This document shows positions 8,261 to 15,405 of a DNA stretch of 18,035 bases, piece by piece. Source of the stretch: Spirochaetaceae bacterium (GTDB lineage Bacteria > Spirochaetota > Spirochaetia > UBA9216). The notes under the pieces were generated by a model. The model was not told where the DNA came from and made no database searches. It saw only the letters and a list, made by a program, of their open reading frames with translations. A program made the translations under genes and the position numbers. Location: NCBI GenBank assembly GCA_028527945.1, contig JAQQAK010000002.1, positions 1 through 18,035 of the forward strand, written 5' to 3'. Within the stretch, counting starts at the first letter, position 1. Each line of letters starts with the position of its first letter.

Positions 8261-9673
8261 TTAATCAATTTTACGTATCATATTATTATCGTAGTCCGCT
8301 ACATATAGGCTGGTTCCATCTGTTGTTATTCCACAAGGCGAATGAAAGCTTGCAGCAGTGCCTGTTCCATCTGCAGAGCCTGCGGTTGTTGAGCCGGCAA
8401 GTGTGGTTACCACGCCACTGGATATTACTATTTTTCGTATCATATTATTATCACAGTCTGCGACATAAAGATTAGTTCCATCTGTTGTTATTTCCCAAGG
8501 CGAATGAAATCTTGCATCAGTGCCTATTCCGTCTGCAGAACCAGGTTCAGTTGAGCCGGCAAGTGTGGTTACCACGCCACTGGATATTACTATCTTTCTT
8601 ATCATATTATTAGCAGAATCCGATACATATAGATTAGTTCCATCTGTTGTTATTCCCCAAGGCGAATCAAATCTTGCATCAGTGCCTGTTCCATTTACAG
8701 AACCAGCTTCATCTGAGCCAGCAAGCGTTGTTACCTCTCCAGTCGATATTACTATCTTTCGTATCATATTATATTTATCAGACTCAGAATCCGATACATA
8801 TAGATTAGTTCCATCGGTAGTTATATCTAAAGGATAAGAGAAGCGGGCTTCAGTACCAGTTCCGTCTGTATATCCACTGCTCCATTCCGTTGAACCTGCA
8901 TATGTAGTTACTTCGGTACTGGAAAGAACTATTTTACGTACATTGCAACCTTGACAATCCGATACATAAAGATTGTTTCCATCTATGACCGCTCCAGTAG
9001 GGCCTCTGAAGCTTGCATCAGTGCCTGTTCCGTCTGTAGAGCCGGCGGTTGTTGAACCCGCTATTGTGGTTACAACGCCGCTGGAAATTCCTATCTTTCG
9101 TATCATATAATTACTATAATCAGTTACATAAAGATTTGTTCCATCTGTTGCTATTCCTATAGGATTCTTAAATCTTGCATCAGTGCCTGTTCCGTCTGCA
9201 GAACCAGCTTTAGTTGAGCCAGCAAGCGTTGTTACCTCTCCACTAAGAATTAAGGCAGTACACTTTACCGTTACGCTTATTGTTTTAGTTACAGTGTTCC
9301 CATCAGTATCCTTTAGAGTTGCTGTAAGCTCAACAGTAATATAAGCATCTACAGGACGTGTTACAGTGGCAACATCACCCTCTATTGTAATAACATCAGT
9401 ATTACCAGAAGTCCACGTTATTGTTGTTGTGCTGTTTACCTCTCCTGTTACCGGTAGGGTAAAATTTGAAGTAACAGAATCTTTTGTATCGCTGTCAGAA
9501 AAAGTAATATCGTCCACAGTAAGTGCATCCGCGTCTGTTGCCGCGTTTGTAGGTGCATCTGTTGATGTATCTGTTGACTCAGGAAGGCTGTCCGAACAAC
9601 CTAAAAAGAAGCATACTGTAATGGTGAGAAAGGCCATTACAAGTATCGACAATATCAATTTTTTAGTTCTCAT
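8261..9673 (-). CDS. NHL-repeat lipoprotein with Ig-like domain (paralog A)
   Basis: A 470-residue predicted surface or periplasmic lipoprotein. The signal peptide (residues 1-25) ends in FLGC (Cys26). A Ser/Thr/Asp-rich linker (27-50) precedes an Ig-like domain (about 51-137) of the degenerate bacterial Ig type: ALTVDDITFSDSDTKDSV, ITWTSGNTDVITIEG, VTVK. Then come six repeats of about 54 residues (145-470), each with the pattern GVVTTLAGST..GSADGTGT.ARF..P.GI.TDG.NLYV.D..NNMIRKI, matching NHL blades; six would close a beta-propeller. The third repeat is longer. The protein ends exactly at the last MIRKID. The ATG at 9673 has a good AAGGAG site. No catalytic motif is visible; a binding or adhesion role is inference. 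It is the downstream paralog of 10011-11384. Confidence 0.88.
   Translation of the reverse strand: MRTKKLILSILVMAFLTITVCFFLGCSDSLPESTDTSTDAPTNAATDADALTVDDITFSDSDTKDSVTSNFTLPVTGEVNSTTTITWTSGNTDVITIEGDVATVTRPVDAYITVELTATLKDTDGNTVTKTISVTVKCTALILSGEVTTLAGSTKAGSADGTGTDARFKNPIGIATDGTNLYVTDYSNYMIRKIGISSGVVTTIAGSTTAGSTDGTGTDASFRGPTGAVIDGNNLYVSDCQGCNVRKIVLSSTEVTTYAGSTEWSSGYTDGTGTEARFSYPLDITTDGTNLYVSDSESDKYNMIRKIVISTGEVTTLAGSDEAGSVNGTGTDARFDSPWGITTDGTNLYVSDSANNMIRKIVISSGVVTTLAGSTEPGSADGIGTDARFHSPWEITTDGTNLYVADCDNNMIRKIVISSGVVTTLAGSTTAGSADGTGTAASFHSPCGITTDGTSLYVADYDNNMIRKID
8264..9241 (-). repeat. Six ~162-bp tandem repeats (NHL blades), gene A
   Basis: Each unit encodes one propeller blade. The most conserved stretches, such as those coding for MIRKIVIS and TDGTNLYV, are nearly the same at DNA level between units and are shared with gene B. 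Confidence 0.85.
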
Positions 9674-9820
9674 TGGTGTTTCTCCTTGATTTTATTTTTC
9701 AATTCAAGAGTATATTTTTTCTGTTGTTGAACTAATATTTTATATAAACTTTTCATTTGAGATCGTTACATAGACCAAATTGAAAAACATTCCTCTTAAA
9801 AATTGCAATTTTATATATTA
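9674..9820 (-). promoter_or_regulatory. Leader and candidate promoter of NHL gene A
   Basis: An AT-rich region upstream of gene A. On the minus strand TTGTTA (9842-9837) and TAATAT (9820-9815) are separated by 16 bases, a plausible sigma-70-type promoter; TATATA (9817-9812) is an alternative -10 with a 19-base spacer. The leader would be about 135 nt. No gene is seen here. Confidence 0.35.
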
Positions 9821-9907
9821 TGAAAATGGCTTTCATTAACAAATGTTAAAATTTGACATAAAATTTATAAATTAATTTACTTTTAAAAAGAATTTTTATC
9901 GCGACAC
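9821..9907. repeat. 87-bp conserved non-coding block, copy A
   Basis: This block matches 11459-11545 with one difference by my reading (C at 9830 against T at 11468). It starts with the dyad TGAAAATGGCTTTCA (9821-9835) and includes the palindromes AATTTATAAATT, TAAATTAATTTA and TCGCGA. It contains the proposed -35 of gene A. The flanks on both sides diverge quickly. Confidence 0.8.
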
Positions 9908-9961
9908 AAAAAGATATAAAAAGATGTACAACTAATGTTAGTGCTTTTATAGGGTAACAAT

Positions 9962-9988
9962 GCCTTCCTGAAATAGCTTCAGGAGGGC
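9962..9988. other. Hairpin downstream of NHL lipoprotein gene B
   Basis: GCCTTCCTGAA (9962-9972) pairs with TTCAGGAGGGC (9978-9988) over a five-base loop, with one G.T position. The sequence continues almost unchanged into the gene end, as at 8212 for gene A. No T tract follows. Confidence 0.5.
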
Positions 9989-10010
9989 GTAAAATACAAA
10001 GTATTATACT

Positions 10011-11384
10011 TTAATCAATTTTACGTATCATATGATTAGAGGAGTACTCTGATAAAAAAAGATTTGTTCCATCGGTAGTTATTCTATAAGGCCTATTAAA
10101 TCTTGCATCAGTGCCTGTTCCATCTACATAGCCAGAGCTCGTTGAACCTGCTAGTGTGGTTACCACACCACTGGATATTACGATCTTTCGTATCATATGA
10201 TTAGATTCCGCTACATAGAGATTAGCTCCATCTGTCAATACTCCTGTAGGGTTATTAAAGCGTGCAGCAGTACCTACCCCATTAGAAGATCCAAAATCAG
10301 TTGCGCCTGCAAGCGTTGTGACCTCTCCAGTCGATATTACTATCTTTCGTATCATATTATTAGAATAATCCGCTACATAAAGATTGGTTCTATCTGTTGT
10401 TATTCCAGAAGGCCCTTTAAATCTTGCAGCAGTGCCTACCCCATTAGTAGCACCAGATGTTGTTGCGCCTGCAAGCGTTGTTACCTCTCCAGTCGATATT
10501 ACTATCTTTCGTATCATATTATTAGAATAATCCGCTACATAAAGATTGGTTCCATCTGTTGTTATTCCAGAAGGCAAATCAAATCTTGCATCAGTGCCTG
10601 TTCCGTCTGCAGAACCAGCTTCAGTTGAACCAGCAAGCGTTGTTACCTCTCCAGTCGATATTACTATCTTTCGTATCATATTATTATTGTAGTCAGTTAC
10701 ATAAAGATTAGCCCCATCTGTCGTTATCCCATCCGAGCCATTAAATCTTGCATCAGTGCCTGTTCCATCTACATAGCCAGAGGTTGTTGAACCTGCAAGT
10801 GTGGTTACTACGCCGCTGGATATGACTATCTTTCGTATCATATTATTACCAGAATCCACTACATATAGATTGGTTCCATCTGAGGCTACTCCACAAGGAT
10901 GCTTGAAAGTTGCAGCAGTGCCTGTTCCGTCTGCTGAGCCAGATGTTGTTGAGCCAGCAAGTGTGGTTACCTTACCGCTAATGGTCAGAGTAGAAAACAT
11001 CACCGTTACGCTTATTGTTTTAGTTACAGTGTTCCCTTCAGCATCCTTTATAATTGCTGTAAGCTCAACAGTAACATCGGAATATTCAGGACGTGTTACA
11101 GTGGCAACATCACCCTCTATTGTAATAACATCAGTATTACCAGAAGTCCACGTTATTGTTGTTGTACTGTTTACCTCTCCTGTTACCGGTAGGGTAAAAT
11201 TTGTAGTAACAGAATCTTTTGTATCGCTGTCAGAAAAAGTAATATCTTCCACAGTAAGTGCATTCGCATCTGTTTCCGCGTTTGTTGACTCAGGAAGGCT
11301 GTCCGAACAACCTAAAAAGAAGCATACTGGAATGGTAAGAAAGGCCATTACAAGTATCGATAATATCAATTTTTTAGTTTTCAT
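10011..11384 (-). CDS. NHL-repeat lipoprotein with Ig-like domain (paralog B)
   Basis: A 457-residue paralog of the gene at 8261. The signal peptides are nearly the same (differences at residues 2 and 19) and share FLGC with Cys26. The linker after the cysteine is about 12 residues shorter than in A. The Ig-like domain (about 43-130) is close to A. Six NHL-type repeats run from 137 to 457, with consensus GEVTTLAG.T..G...GTGT.ARF..P.GITTDG.NLYVADYSNNMIRKIVIS, ending at MIRKID. The ATG at 11384 follows AAGGAGAAAAATCA. Located just upstream of A and on the same strand, but each copy has its own upstream 87-bp block and 3' hairpin, so they look like separate units from a tandem duplication. Ligand or partner unknown. 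Confidence 0.88.
   Translation of the reverse strand: MKTKKLILSILVMAFLTIPVCFFLGCSDSLPESTNAETDANALTVEDITFSDSDTKDSVTTNFTLPVTGEVNSTTTITWTSGNTDVITIEGDVATVTRPEYSDVTVELTAIIKDAEGNTVTKTISVTVMFSTLTISGKVTTLAGSTTSGSADGTGTAATFKHPCGVASDGTNLYVVDSGNNMIRKIVISSGVVTTLAGSTTSGYVDGTGTDARFNGSDGITTDGANLYVTDYNNNMIRKIVISTGEVTTLAGSTEAGSADGTGTDARFDLPSGITTDGTNLYVADYSNNMIRKIVISTGEVTTLAGATTSGATNGVGTAARFKGPSGITTDRTNLYVADYSNNMIRKIVISTGEVTTLAGATDFGSSNGVGTAARFNNPTGVLTDGANLYVAESNHMIRKIVISSGVVTTLAGSTSSGYVDGTGTDARFNRPYRITTDGTNLFLSEYSSNHMIRKID
10014..10976 (-). repeat. Six ~162-bp tandem repeats (NHL blades), gene B
   Basis: Blade-coding repeats. Bases 10301-10413 and 10463-10575 are 162 bp apart and differ at only two of 113 positions by my reading, showing recent homogenisation or duplication of adjacent units. 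Confidence 0.85.
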
Positions 11385-11458
11385 TGATTTTTCTCCTTGA
11401 TTTTATTTTCAATTCAAAAGTTTATGTCCCATATTGTTGAACTAATTTTTATATACTG

Positions 11459-11545
11459 TGAAAATGGTTTTCATTAACAAATGTTAAAATTTGACATAAA
11501 ATTTATAAATTAATTTACTTTTAAAAAGAATTTTTATCGCGACAC
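11459..11545. repeat. 87-bp conserved non-coding block, copy B
   Basis: Counterpart of 9821-9907, beginning with TGAAAATGGTTTTCA (11459-11473), a 15-bp dyad. On the minus strand TTGTTA (11480-11475) and TATATA (11455-11450) could form a promoter with a long 19-base spacer. The block lies 74 nt from the start of gene B, compared with 147 nt for copy A and gene A. Confidence 0.8.
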
Positions 11546-11789
11546 GAAAAGATAAGAAAAGGCTTATGACTAAATAATTTAGCACAAAAAGTTAAATTGA
11601 AACGATTGGAGGCGTTAGGAAAGAGTGTTTTTAAGTATGTTTTTAATCTTGACTGAGTATTATGGGCTTATTCAGACTTTATTTTTATAGGATTTCTGCT
11701 TTATTTGGTTCAGCAACAAGTTTAGAACAAAATTTCTATGCATAATTTGGATTTCGAACTAATCAGACTCTAATAACAAATATTAGTTT
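11546..11789. other. Intergenic stretch with no recognised gene
   Basis: The rest of the 405-base gap between NHL gene B and the TfoX-N gene. It is AT-rich, with only very short open frames. A small stem CTAATA/TATTAG (11770-11775 with 11781-11786) followed by T lies in plus orientation at the 3' end of the TfoX-N gene. I see nothing else. Confidence 0.5.
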
Positions 11790-12122
11790 TTACTTTTTTT
11801 TGGGCTTTTTCTTTTTGGGAACAGGTAGCTCCTGTTCAGTAAGGCGGATTAACTCACAAAACCAATCTCTATCTTCTATTTTGTCTTCAATAAGAAAGCT
11901 GTTTTTTGCACCTTCATATGCAGGAGCCTCTTTGACATCGCTGCCTATAAACCGTCTACCGGCCTCTGTTGGTTTTACAAAAACCTGATTATCACAAATA
12001 AGTCCAACCACTTTGTCGTTGCAGTAAAAAGCATACTCACCAAACATTTTTCTATAGCGAATATTTCCAGCCTCTTCTATTTGAGAGGCTACAAAGTCTG
12101 CAAAATTTTTATCTGTTGCCAT
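11790..12122 (-). CDS. TfoX/Sxy N-terminal domain protein
   Basis: A 110-residue protein matching the TfoX N-terminal domain alone: YRKMFGEYAFYCNDKVVGLICDNQVFVKPTEAGR (about 23-56), then PAYEGAKNSFLIED (67-80) and DRDWFCELIRLT. It ends in a lysine-rich tail (KKKKPKKK) encoded by a run of A and T prone to length errors. In gamma-proteobacteria TfoX/Sxy regulates competence, but stand-alone N-domain proteins are widespread and of unknown role, so competence should not be assumed. It lies 11 nt after the DinB-like gene and is likely the last gene of that operon; its own ribosome site is weak. Confidence 0.85.
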   Translation of the reverse strand: MATDKNFADFVASQIEEAGNIRYRKMFGEYAFYCNDKVVGLICDNQVFVKPTEAGRRFIGSDVKEAPAYEGAKNSFLIEDKIEDRDWFCELIRLTEQELPVPKKKKPKKK

Positions 12123-12133
12123 TTGTAAACCTA

Positions 12134-12793
12134 CTACAATGCCCTGAAAGCACTGTTAATATGAACCATTAAATGCCGCGTAAAAGGCATTGCAATTATA
12201 CCAGAAACCTTTTTCTTTCCCCAATACTCCAAAAGCCAGCTGTCAGCGTCTGCTACAGACTTTGTCTGACTAATTTTATCAATATCAGAAGCAGAAAACT
12301 TACTGTTAAACTCCCCAAAGGTTAAGTCATTCAAGGTATTGACTGTTCTTTCAGCAACCTTACGACGGTACATCCTCAACTCATCAATATTTATACTTTT
12401 ATTAAACAATTCCATTTCAGAATAGTCCATACTGTTGCCGGTATGTCTGAATGGCACATTTATTTTTTCATAATAATTTTGAGAATCAAGAACCTCATCC
12501 TCGCTCAAGAGAAGGCGCGCGCATGTGATATCTTCAATTCTGGCAGAATGCCAGACATGCCAGGCCGCGGAGTAAATTTTCTGGGGTGTAATCTTTGTGA
12601 AATCTGCGTTCTCCTGCCAGAGTTGATCCTCATAGGTAGGTATTTCTCTCTGTTCATTTTCAGGAGTTTCATGAGTGAAAGCGTGTAGCCCTATAGATAA
12701 AGACATTATCTTGTCAAAATTATCTTTTGGCTTCTTTAATAATGATTTAAACTCTTTAAAATCATCTTTCCATTTATCTCTTGAATCTATCAA
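12134..12793 (-). CDS. DinB-like four-helix protein
   Basis: A 219-residue, mainly helical protein. It has the arrangement of DinB/YfiT-type putative metal-binding proteins: a helix with AAWHVWHSARIEDIT (H79 and H82), and a C-terminal helix with RHLMVHINSA giving an HxxxH pair (H207, H211). These three histidines could hold a divalent metal as in the family. Known relatives include thiol-transferases (bacillithiol- or mycothiol-dependent) and damage-induced proteins of unknown role. The start overlaps the preceding GNAT gene by four bases (ATGA). Family call is moderately sure; activity unknown. Confidence 0.65.
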   Translation of the reverse strand: MIDSRDKWKDDFKEFKSLLKKPKDNFDKIMSLSIGLHAFTHETPENEQREIPTYEDQLWQENADFTKITPQKIYSAAWHVWHSARIEDITCARLLLSEDEVLDSQNYYEKINVPFRHTGNSMDYSEMELFNKSINIDELRMYRRKVAERTVNTLNDLTFGEFNSKFSASDIDKISQTKSVADADSWLLEYWGKKKVSGIIAMPFTRHLMVHINSAFRAL

Positions 12794-13353
12794 ACTAACT
12801 CTCCCATTATCAGAACTGCCGTATTTTCAAAACCATAATCACCTTCACCATAGTCATCGACATATTCATTTTCTAAATATTCCTTGATTGTTTTTTCTTT
12901 ATCAACACTTCGACTAAAACCTGCTTTTTCATACGCGGTTATTGCCCTAATGTTTTTTTCTGATGGTCTGATTAAAAATCTTTTAGTCTTTTGTGTTTCA
13001 GTTAAATATTTTATAAGAAGTTTAAGAGCTTGCGGCCCGTATCCATTTCCACAATATTTTTTTTCATTCAGCCATATATCCAGTTCAGCGGCATCAGGCT
13101 TTAAATGAAAACAGGCATAACATAAACATCCAATCTCGTCCTCCCCGTTTTGAATAATCATCACTGAGCCTTCTTGCCTTCCACTTTCGAGGTAGTAAAA
13201 GTCTTCAAAATCATCTTGAAACTGAGACCAGTCAGGAATTGGACTTTCCGGATAATGAGGCTCTCCCATATGCATTTGGGTAGTATCTGACAGACACAGC
13301 CATTTATACGTCTTTTCTTTTTCAGCAATATTAGCGTGTCTAATCTCTATCAT
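12790..13353 (-). CDS. GNAT family N-acetyltransferase (AAC(6')-like layout)
   Basis: A 187-residue acetyltransferase. The acetyl-CoA pyrophosphate loop is YCGNGYGPQAL (100-110) after ELDIWLNEKK, and motif B is NIRAITAYEKAGF (134-146) after FLIRPS. The layout resembles AAC(6')-type and related small-molecule acetyltransferases, but substrate cannot be told from sequence and resistance should not be assumed. It is first in a GNAT / DinB-like / TfoX-N cluster, with a four-base overlap to the DinB-like gene and a good promoter just upstream. Confidence 0.85.
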   Translation of the reverse strand: MIEIRHANIAEKEKTYKWLCLSDTTQMHMGEPHYPESPIPDWSQFQDDFEDFYYLESGRQEGSVMIIQNGEDEIGCLCYACFHLKPDAAELDIWLNEKKYCGNGYGPQALKLLIKYLTETQKTKRFLIRPSEKNIRAITAYEKAGFSRSVDKEKTIKEYLENEYVDDYGEGDYGFENTAVLIMGELV

Positions 13354-13375
13354 ATGAGCTTCTCAACCTTACGAT

Positions 13376-13404
13376 ATTATAACATCACAGCTGAACGAAG
13401 TCAT
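13376..13404 (-). promoter_or_regulatory. Promoter of the GNAT/DinB-like/TfoX-N cluster
   Basis: Minus-strand ATGACT (13404-13399, four of six matches to TTGACA), a 17-base spacer, then TATAAT (13381-13376, perfect). The start of transcription would fall near 13369, giving a very short leader of about 16 nt before the ATG at 13353. Confidence 0.5.
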
Positions 13405-13416
13405 AACTACTTTTCT

Positions 13417-14184
13417 TCATTTTTTGAGAATTCTCTTCAGATAGGTGACATCCAATAAATTAACGGTTTCAAAGTTACCTTTATAAAAGACAGCCCAGTT
13501 ATTAAAAGCGCAGGGTAACTCCTTTGCCTTCCGCAGTGAATCTACCTGAAGTAAAGATAAGGGAATATCATTCTCTTCGCAATATTGCTTTATTTTCTCG
13601 ATATTTTGGAATACATAGGGGCATTGCATATCATAATAAATAGTTAACTCTTGATTATCAATTCTCTCTTTTTTTGCGCTCTCTGCAAACTTTGGCATTA
13701 TGCAGTCAAAAGAGAGCGCGAGCAGTTCATATCCATTACTGGTAGTATCAACTACCCTAAAACCATAGTTTTTGGCAAAACCTTGATCACTAAGCCACGA
13801 TTTTTGTTTTTTAGCCCCAAGCATGCAAATTCCTGATTTCTTATTTTTCTGAGCGTCCGATATACAAAACTCCATCAGAGTTTTTCCATACCCCTTGCCT
13901 TTGTATGAGCCTGATGCCCATAGACAATAGATATAATAATAGTTGCTCCCAATAACAGGAACCCAAGCCGTCTCAAGGGGCGCGTATTCAATAAAAACCA
14001 CAGCCTTTGACGCATCTAATTTTCTAAAGACATGACCTTCAGTTAACCGCTCAGAAAGCCACTGCCGTTTTGCTTCAACTCCAGAATGAGGCTTTTTACT
14101 GCGGATGATGCAGCATAAATGCTCATTAGCCAGATTTTCTGGTGTCAAATTTATAAAATCAGCATTTGAAGGTAAATTACTCAT
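13417..14184 (-). CDS. GNAT acetyltransferase with C-terminal YoaP-like domain
   Basis: A 255-residue two-domain protein. Residues about 1-160 are a GNAT fold with acetyl-CoA loop SYKGKGYGKTLM (93-104) and YGFRVVD (140-146). Residues about 178-255 match the YoaP-like, thioredoxin-related domain: LTIYYDMQCPYVFQNIEKIKQ, then IPLSLLQVDSLRKAKELPCAFNN. Cys188 and Cys225 are the obvious conserved cysteines. The same two-domain order occurs in Bacillus YoaP-type proteins, whose function is not known. The ATG at 14184 follows AAGGTGG with good spacing. It is 63 nt before the next GNAT gene on the same strand and may share read-through transcription. Confidence 0.85.
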   Translation of the reverse strand: MSNLPSNADFINLTPENLANEHLCCIIRSKKPHSGVEAKRQWLSERLTEGHVFRKLDASKAVVFIEYAPLETAWVPVIGSNYYYIYCLWASGSYKGKGYGKTLMEFCISDAQKNKKSGICMLGAKKQKSWLSDQGFAKNYGFRVVDTTSNGYELLALSFDCIMPKFAESAKKERIDNQELTIYYDMQCPYVFQNIEKIKQYCEENDIPLSLLQVDSLRKAKELPCAFNNWAVFYKGNFETVNLLDVTYLKRILKK

Positions 14185-14215
14185 TCGACCACCTTACAAT
14201 AATTACATCGGCTTT

Positions 14216-14244
14216 ATTATAGGCAGTAGCGACACTTTTAAAAA
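14216..14244 (-). promoter_or_regulatory. Candidate promoter of the GNAT-YoaP gene
   Basis: Minus-strand TATAAT (14221-14216) preceded at 17 bases by TTTTTA (14244-14239), a weak -35. The leader would be about 25 nt. Confidence 0.35.
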
Positions 14245-14280
14245 GTATTCTTAAACATTAAATTTGAACAACTATTTGAG

Positions 14281-15060
14281 TCAACAAGCTGTAAATTTTC
14301 CTGTTTGCGTCTTTTCGATTTGGTCAAAAATTTTAAGCATATCTAAAATTTCAGGTGTAGTAACAATATTATTTTCTATAAAACTCTCAGCATAAGGATA
14401 GTCAGAGTTCTTCACCAAATACGAGGCTTTATTTACATCATATTTTGTATGCATAAAATTGAACTTTTCATCTATTAATAGCCAACAAGCATCCATTTCA
14501 CCAAAAGGCATACCAACACTTCCTGCGTTTACTATTTGAAGATTATCAAGTTTTAATTCAAACTGCATATGGGTATGACCACAAACAACTATTGACTCTG
14601 CTGTATTTTTGAATATTTCTGTTAACCTTGTATTTGTTGTAGAAGGCGTAAAAACCTCCTGATTACTTCGTGGAGAGCCATGACAAAACAATATTTGCCC
14701 CATATTGCAGGACTCAACAGATACTCTTTGCTGCCAGTTTGAAATACATTCTATATTTTCCTTACTTAAAACATTTGTCAACCAGATAGCTTCTTCATCT
14801 GCTCTTGCTGATAACCCATTTATTTTTTGTCCAGACAGGTTATTTAGGACATCTGATTCAGCATTTCCTAAAATATATTCTGAAGGAAGTCCGCTTCTTT
14901 TAAGTAAATCCAATGACTCATTAGGCAAAGGGCCAGAAATGACATCTCCGCCAATAAGTAATAAATCAACGCCAATATGCTCTATTTCTTTCAGTACTGC
15001 TTCAATTGCTGCATAGTTGGCATGTAAATCATAAATTGCGGCTATTTTGTTATATTTCAA
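14281..15060 (-). CDS. Calcineurin-like metallophosphoesterase (YfcE-type superfamily)
   Basis: A 259-residue phosphoesterase with the dimetal site visible in order: D11 and H13 (YDLHAN), D39 (IGGDV), N66 (LGNAE), H127 (FCHGSPR), H162 and H164 (CGHTHMQF). It also has NAGSVGMPFGE, usual for the YfcE/MJ0936 group. These enzymes hydrolyse phosphodiesters or nucleotides; the natural substrate is unknown. The start is TTG at 15058-15060, five bases after GAGGAG; this start yields the usual N-terminus directly before the first metal motif. The next gene downstream (GNAT-YoaP) begins 96 nt later with its own possible promoter. Confidence 0.9.
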   Translation of the reverse strand: MKYNKIAAIYDLHANYAAIEAVLKEIEHIGVDLLLIGGDVISGPLPNESLDLLKRSGLPSEYILGNAESDVLNNLSGQKINGLSARADEEAIWLTNVLSKENIECISNWQQRVSVESCNMGQILFCHGSPRSNQEVFTPSTTNTRLTEIFKNTAESIVVCGHTHMQFELKLDNLQIVNAGSVGMPFGEMDACWLLIDEKFNFMHTKYDVNKASYLVKNSDYPYAESFIENNIVTTPEILDMLKIFDQIEKTQTGKFTAC

Positions 15061-15369
15061 AAGAACTCCTCTTTAGCTTGGGGAAAACACTACAAATCAA
15101 TATATCTAAGCTTTTAGAATTCCATCATTTTAGCGGCTTTAACCAAAGACTTAAATCCCTTTCGATTATAATCATCTTATCGATATTGAATTCTTTATGG
15201 AACCATCTAATTCTCAGCTATATACTGAAAATCCTTGTCTTGTTAATGATCTTTGGGTGCTTTTCTGAAATGGAATAAGAGCGTGAGAATAAGCAACAAA
15301 AACACTTTCACAGGGCAAATTAACACTCCCGACAAACAGAAAGCATCTACATTTCTCTGACTTAATTTA
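15061..15369. other. Intergenic stretch between divergent genes, no recognised gene
   Basis: About 310 bases of AT-rich sequence between the metallophosphoesterase and DUF763 genes. A plus-strand frame up to 15278 begins inside the metallophosphoesterase and looks spurious. A clear minus-strand promoter for the metallophosphoesterase was not found. Confidence 0.5.
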
Positions 15370-15399
15370 TGGACTGAAGTGTTCTACTAATACTATAAT
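15370..15399 (+). promoter_or_regulatory. Promoter placing transcription start at the DUF763 ATG
   Basis: TGGACT (15370-15375, four of six matches) and a perfect TATAAT (15394-15399) are 18 bases apart. Only six bases separate the -10 from the ATG at 15406, so the expected transcript starts at or next to the start codon. No Shine-Dalgarno sequence is present. Confidence 0.5.
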
Positions 15400-15405
15400 A
15401 TTCAC

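Noticed and set aside
8520..8837. Plus-strand frames antisense to NHL gene A (also 9366-9689 and 10801-11400)
   Set aside because: Shadows of the repeat-rich coding strand, with no ribosome sites and no known domains.
10197..10628. 143-residue plus-strand frame with repeated YYYLSYHIIRIIRY motifs
   Set aside because: It is the antisense of the NHL repeats of gene B; its periodicity simply mirrors the coding repeats.
8264..10976. Regular repeats as a possible CRISPR array
   Set aside because: The 162-bp period is coding, in frame, and gives NHL blades; there are no short identical repeats with unique spacers and no cas genes.
11637..11690. Short plus-strand ATG frame upstream of the TfoX-N gene end
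   Set aside because: Only about 17 codons, without supporting signals.
11770..11792. CTAATA/TATTAG stem followed by T as a plus-strand terminator
   Set aside because: No plus-strand gene precedes it, the stem is only six A/T-rich pairs, and the T run is part of the opposite gene's end.
12790..13353. Aminoglycoside resistance gene
   Set aside because: The GNAT layout is similar to AAC(6') enzymes, but substrate cannot be deduced and the neighbourhood has no resistance or mobile genes.
15120..15260. Minus-strand frames giving protein-like strings (for example WFHKEFNIDKMIIIERD)
   Set aside because: Interrupted by stops every few tens of codons with no start or recognisable domain. A decayed gene is possible but not supportable from this sequence.
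15006..15278. 90-residue plus-strand open frame between the metallophosphoesterase and DUF763 genes
   Set aside because: It begins inside the opposite-strand metallophosphoesterase gene, lacks a ribosome site, and its isoleucine/leucine-rich sequence matches nothing I recognise.
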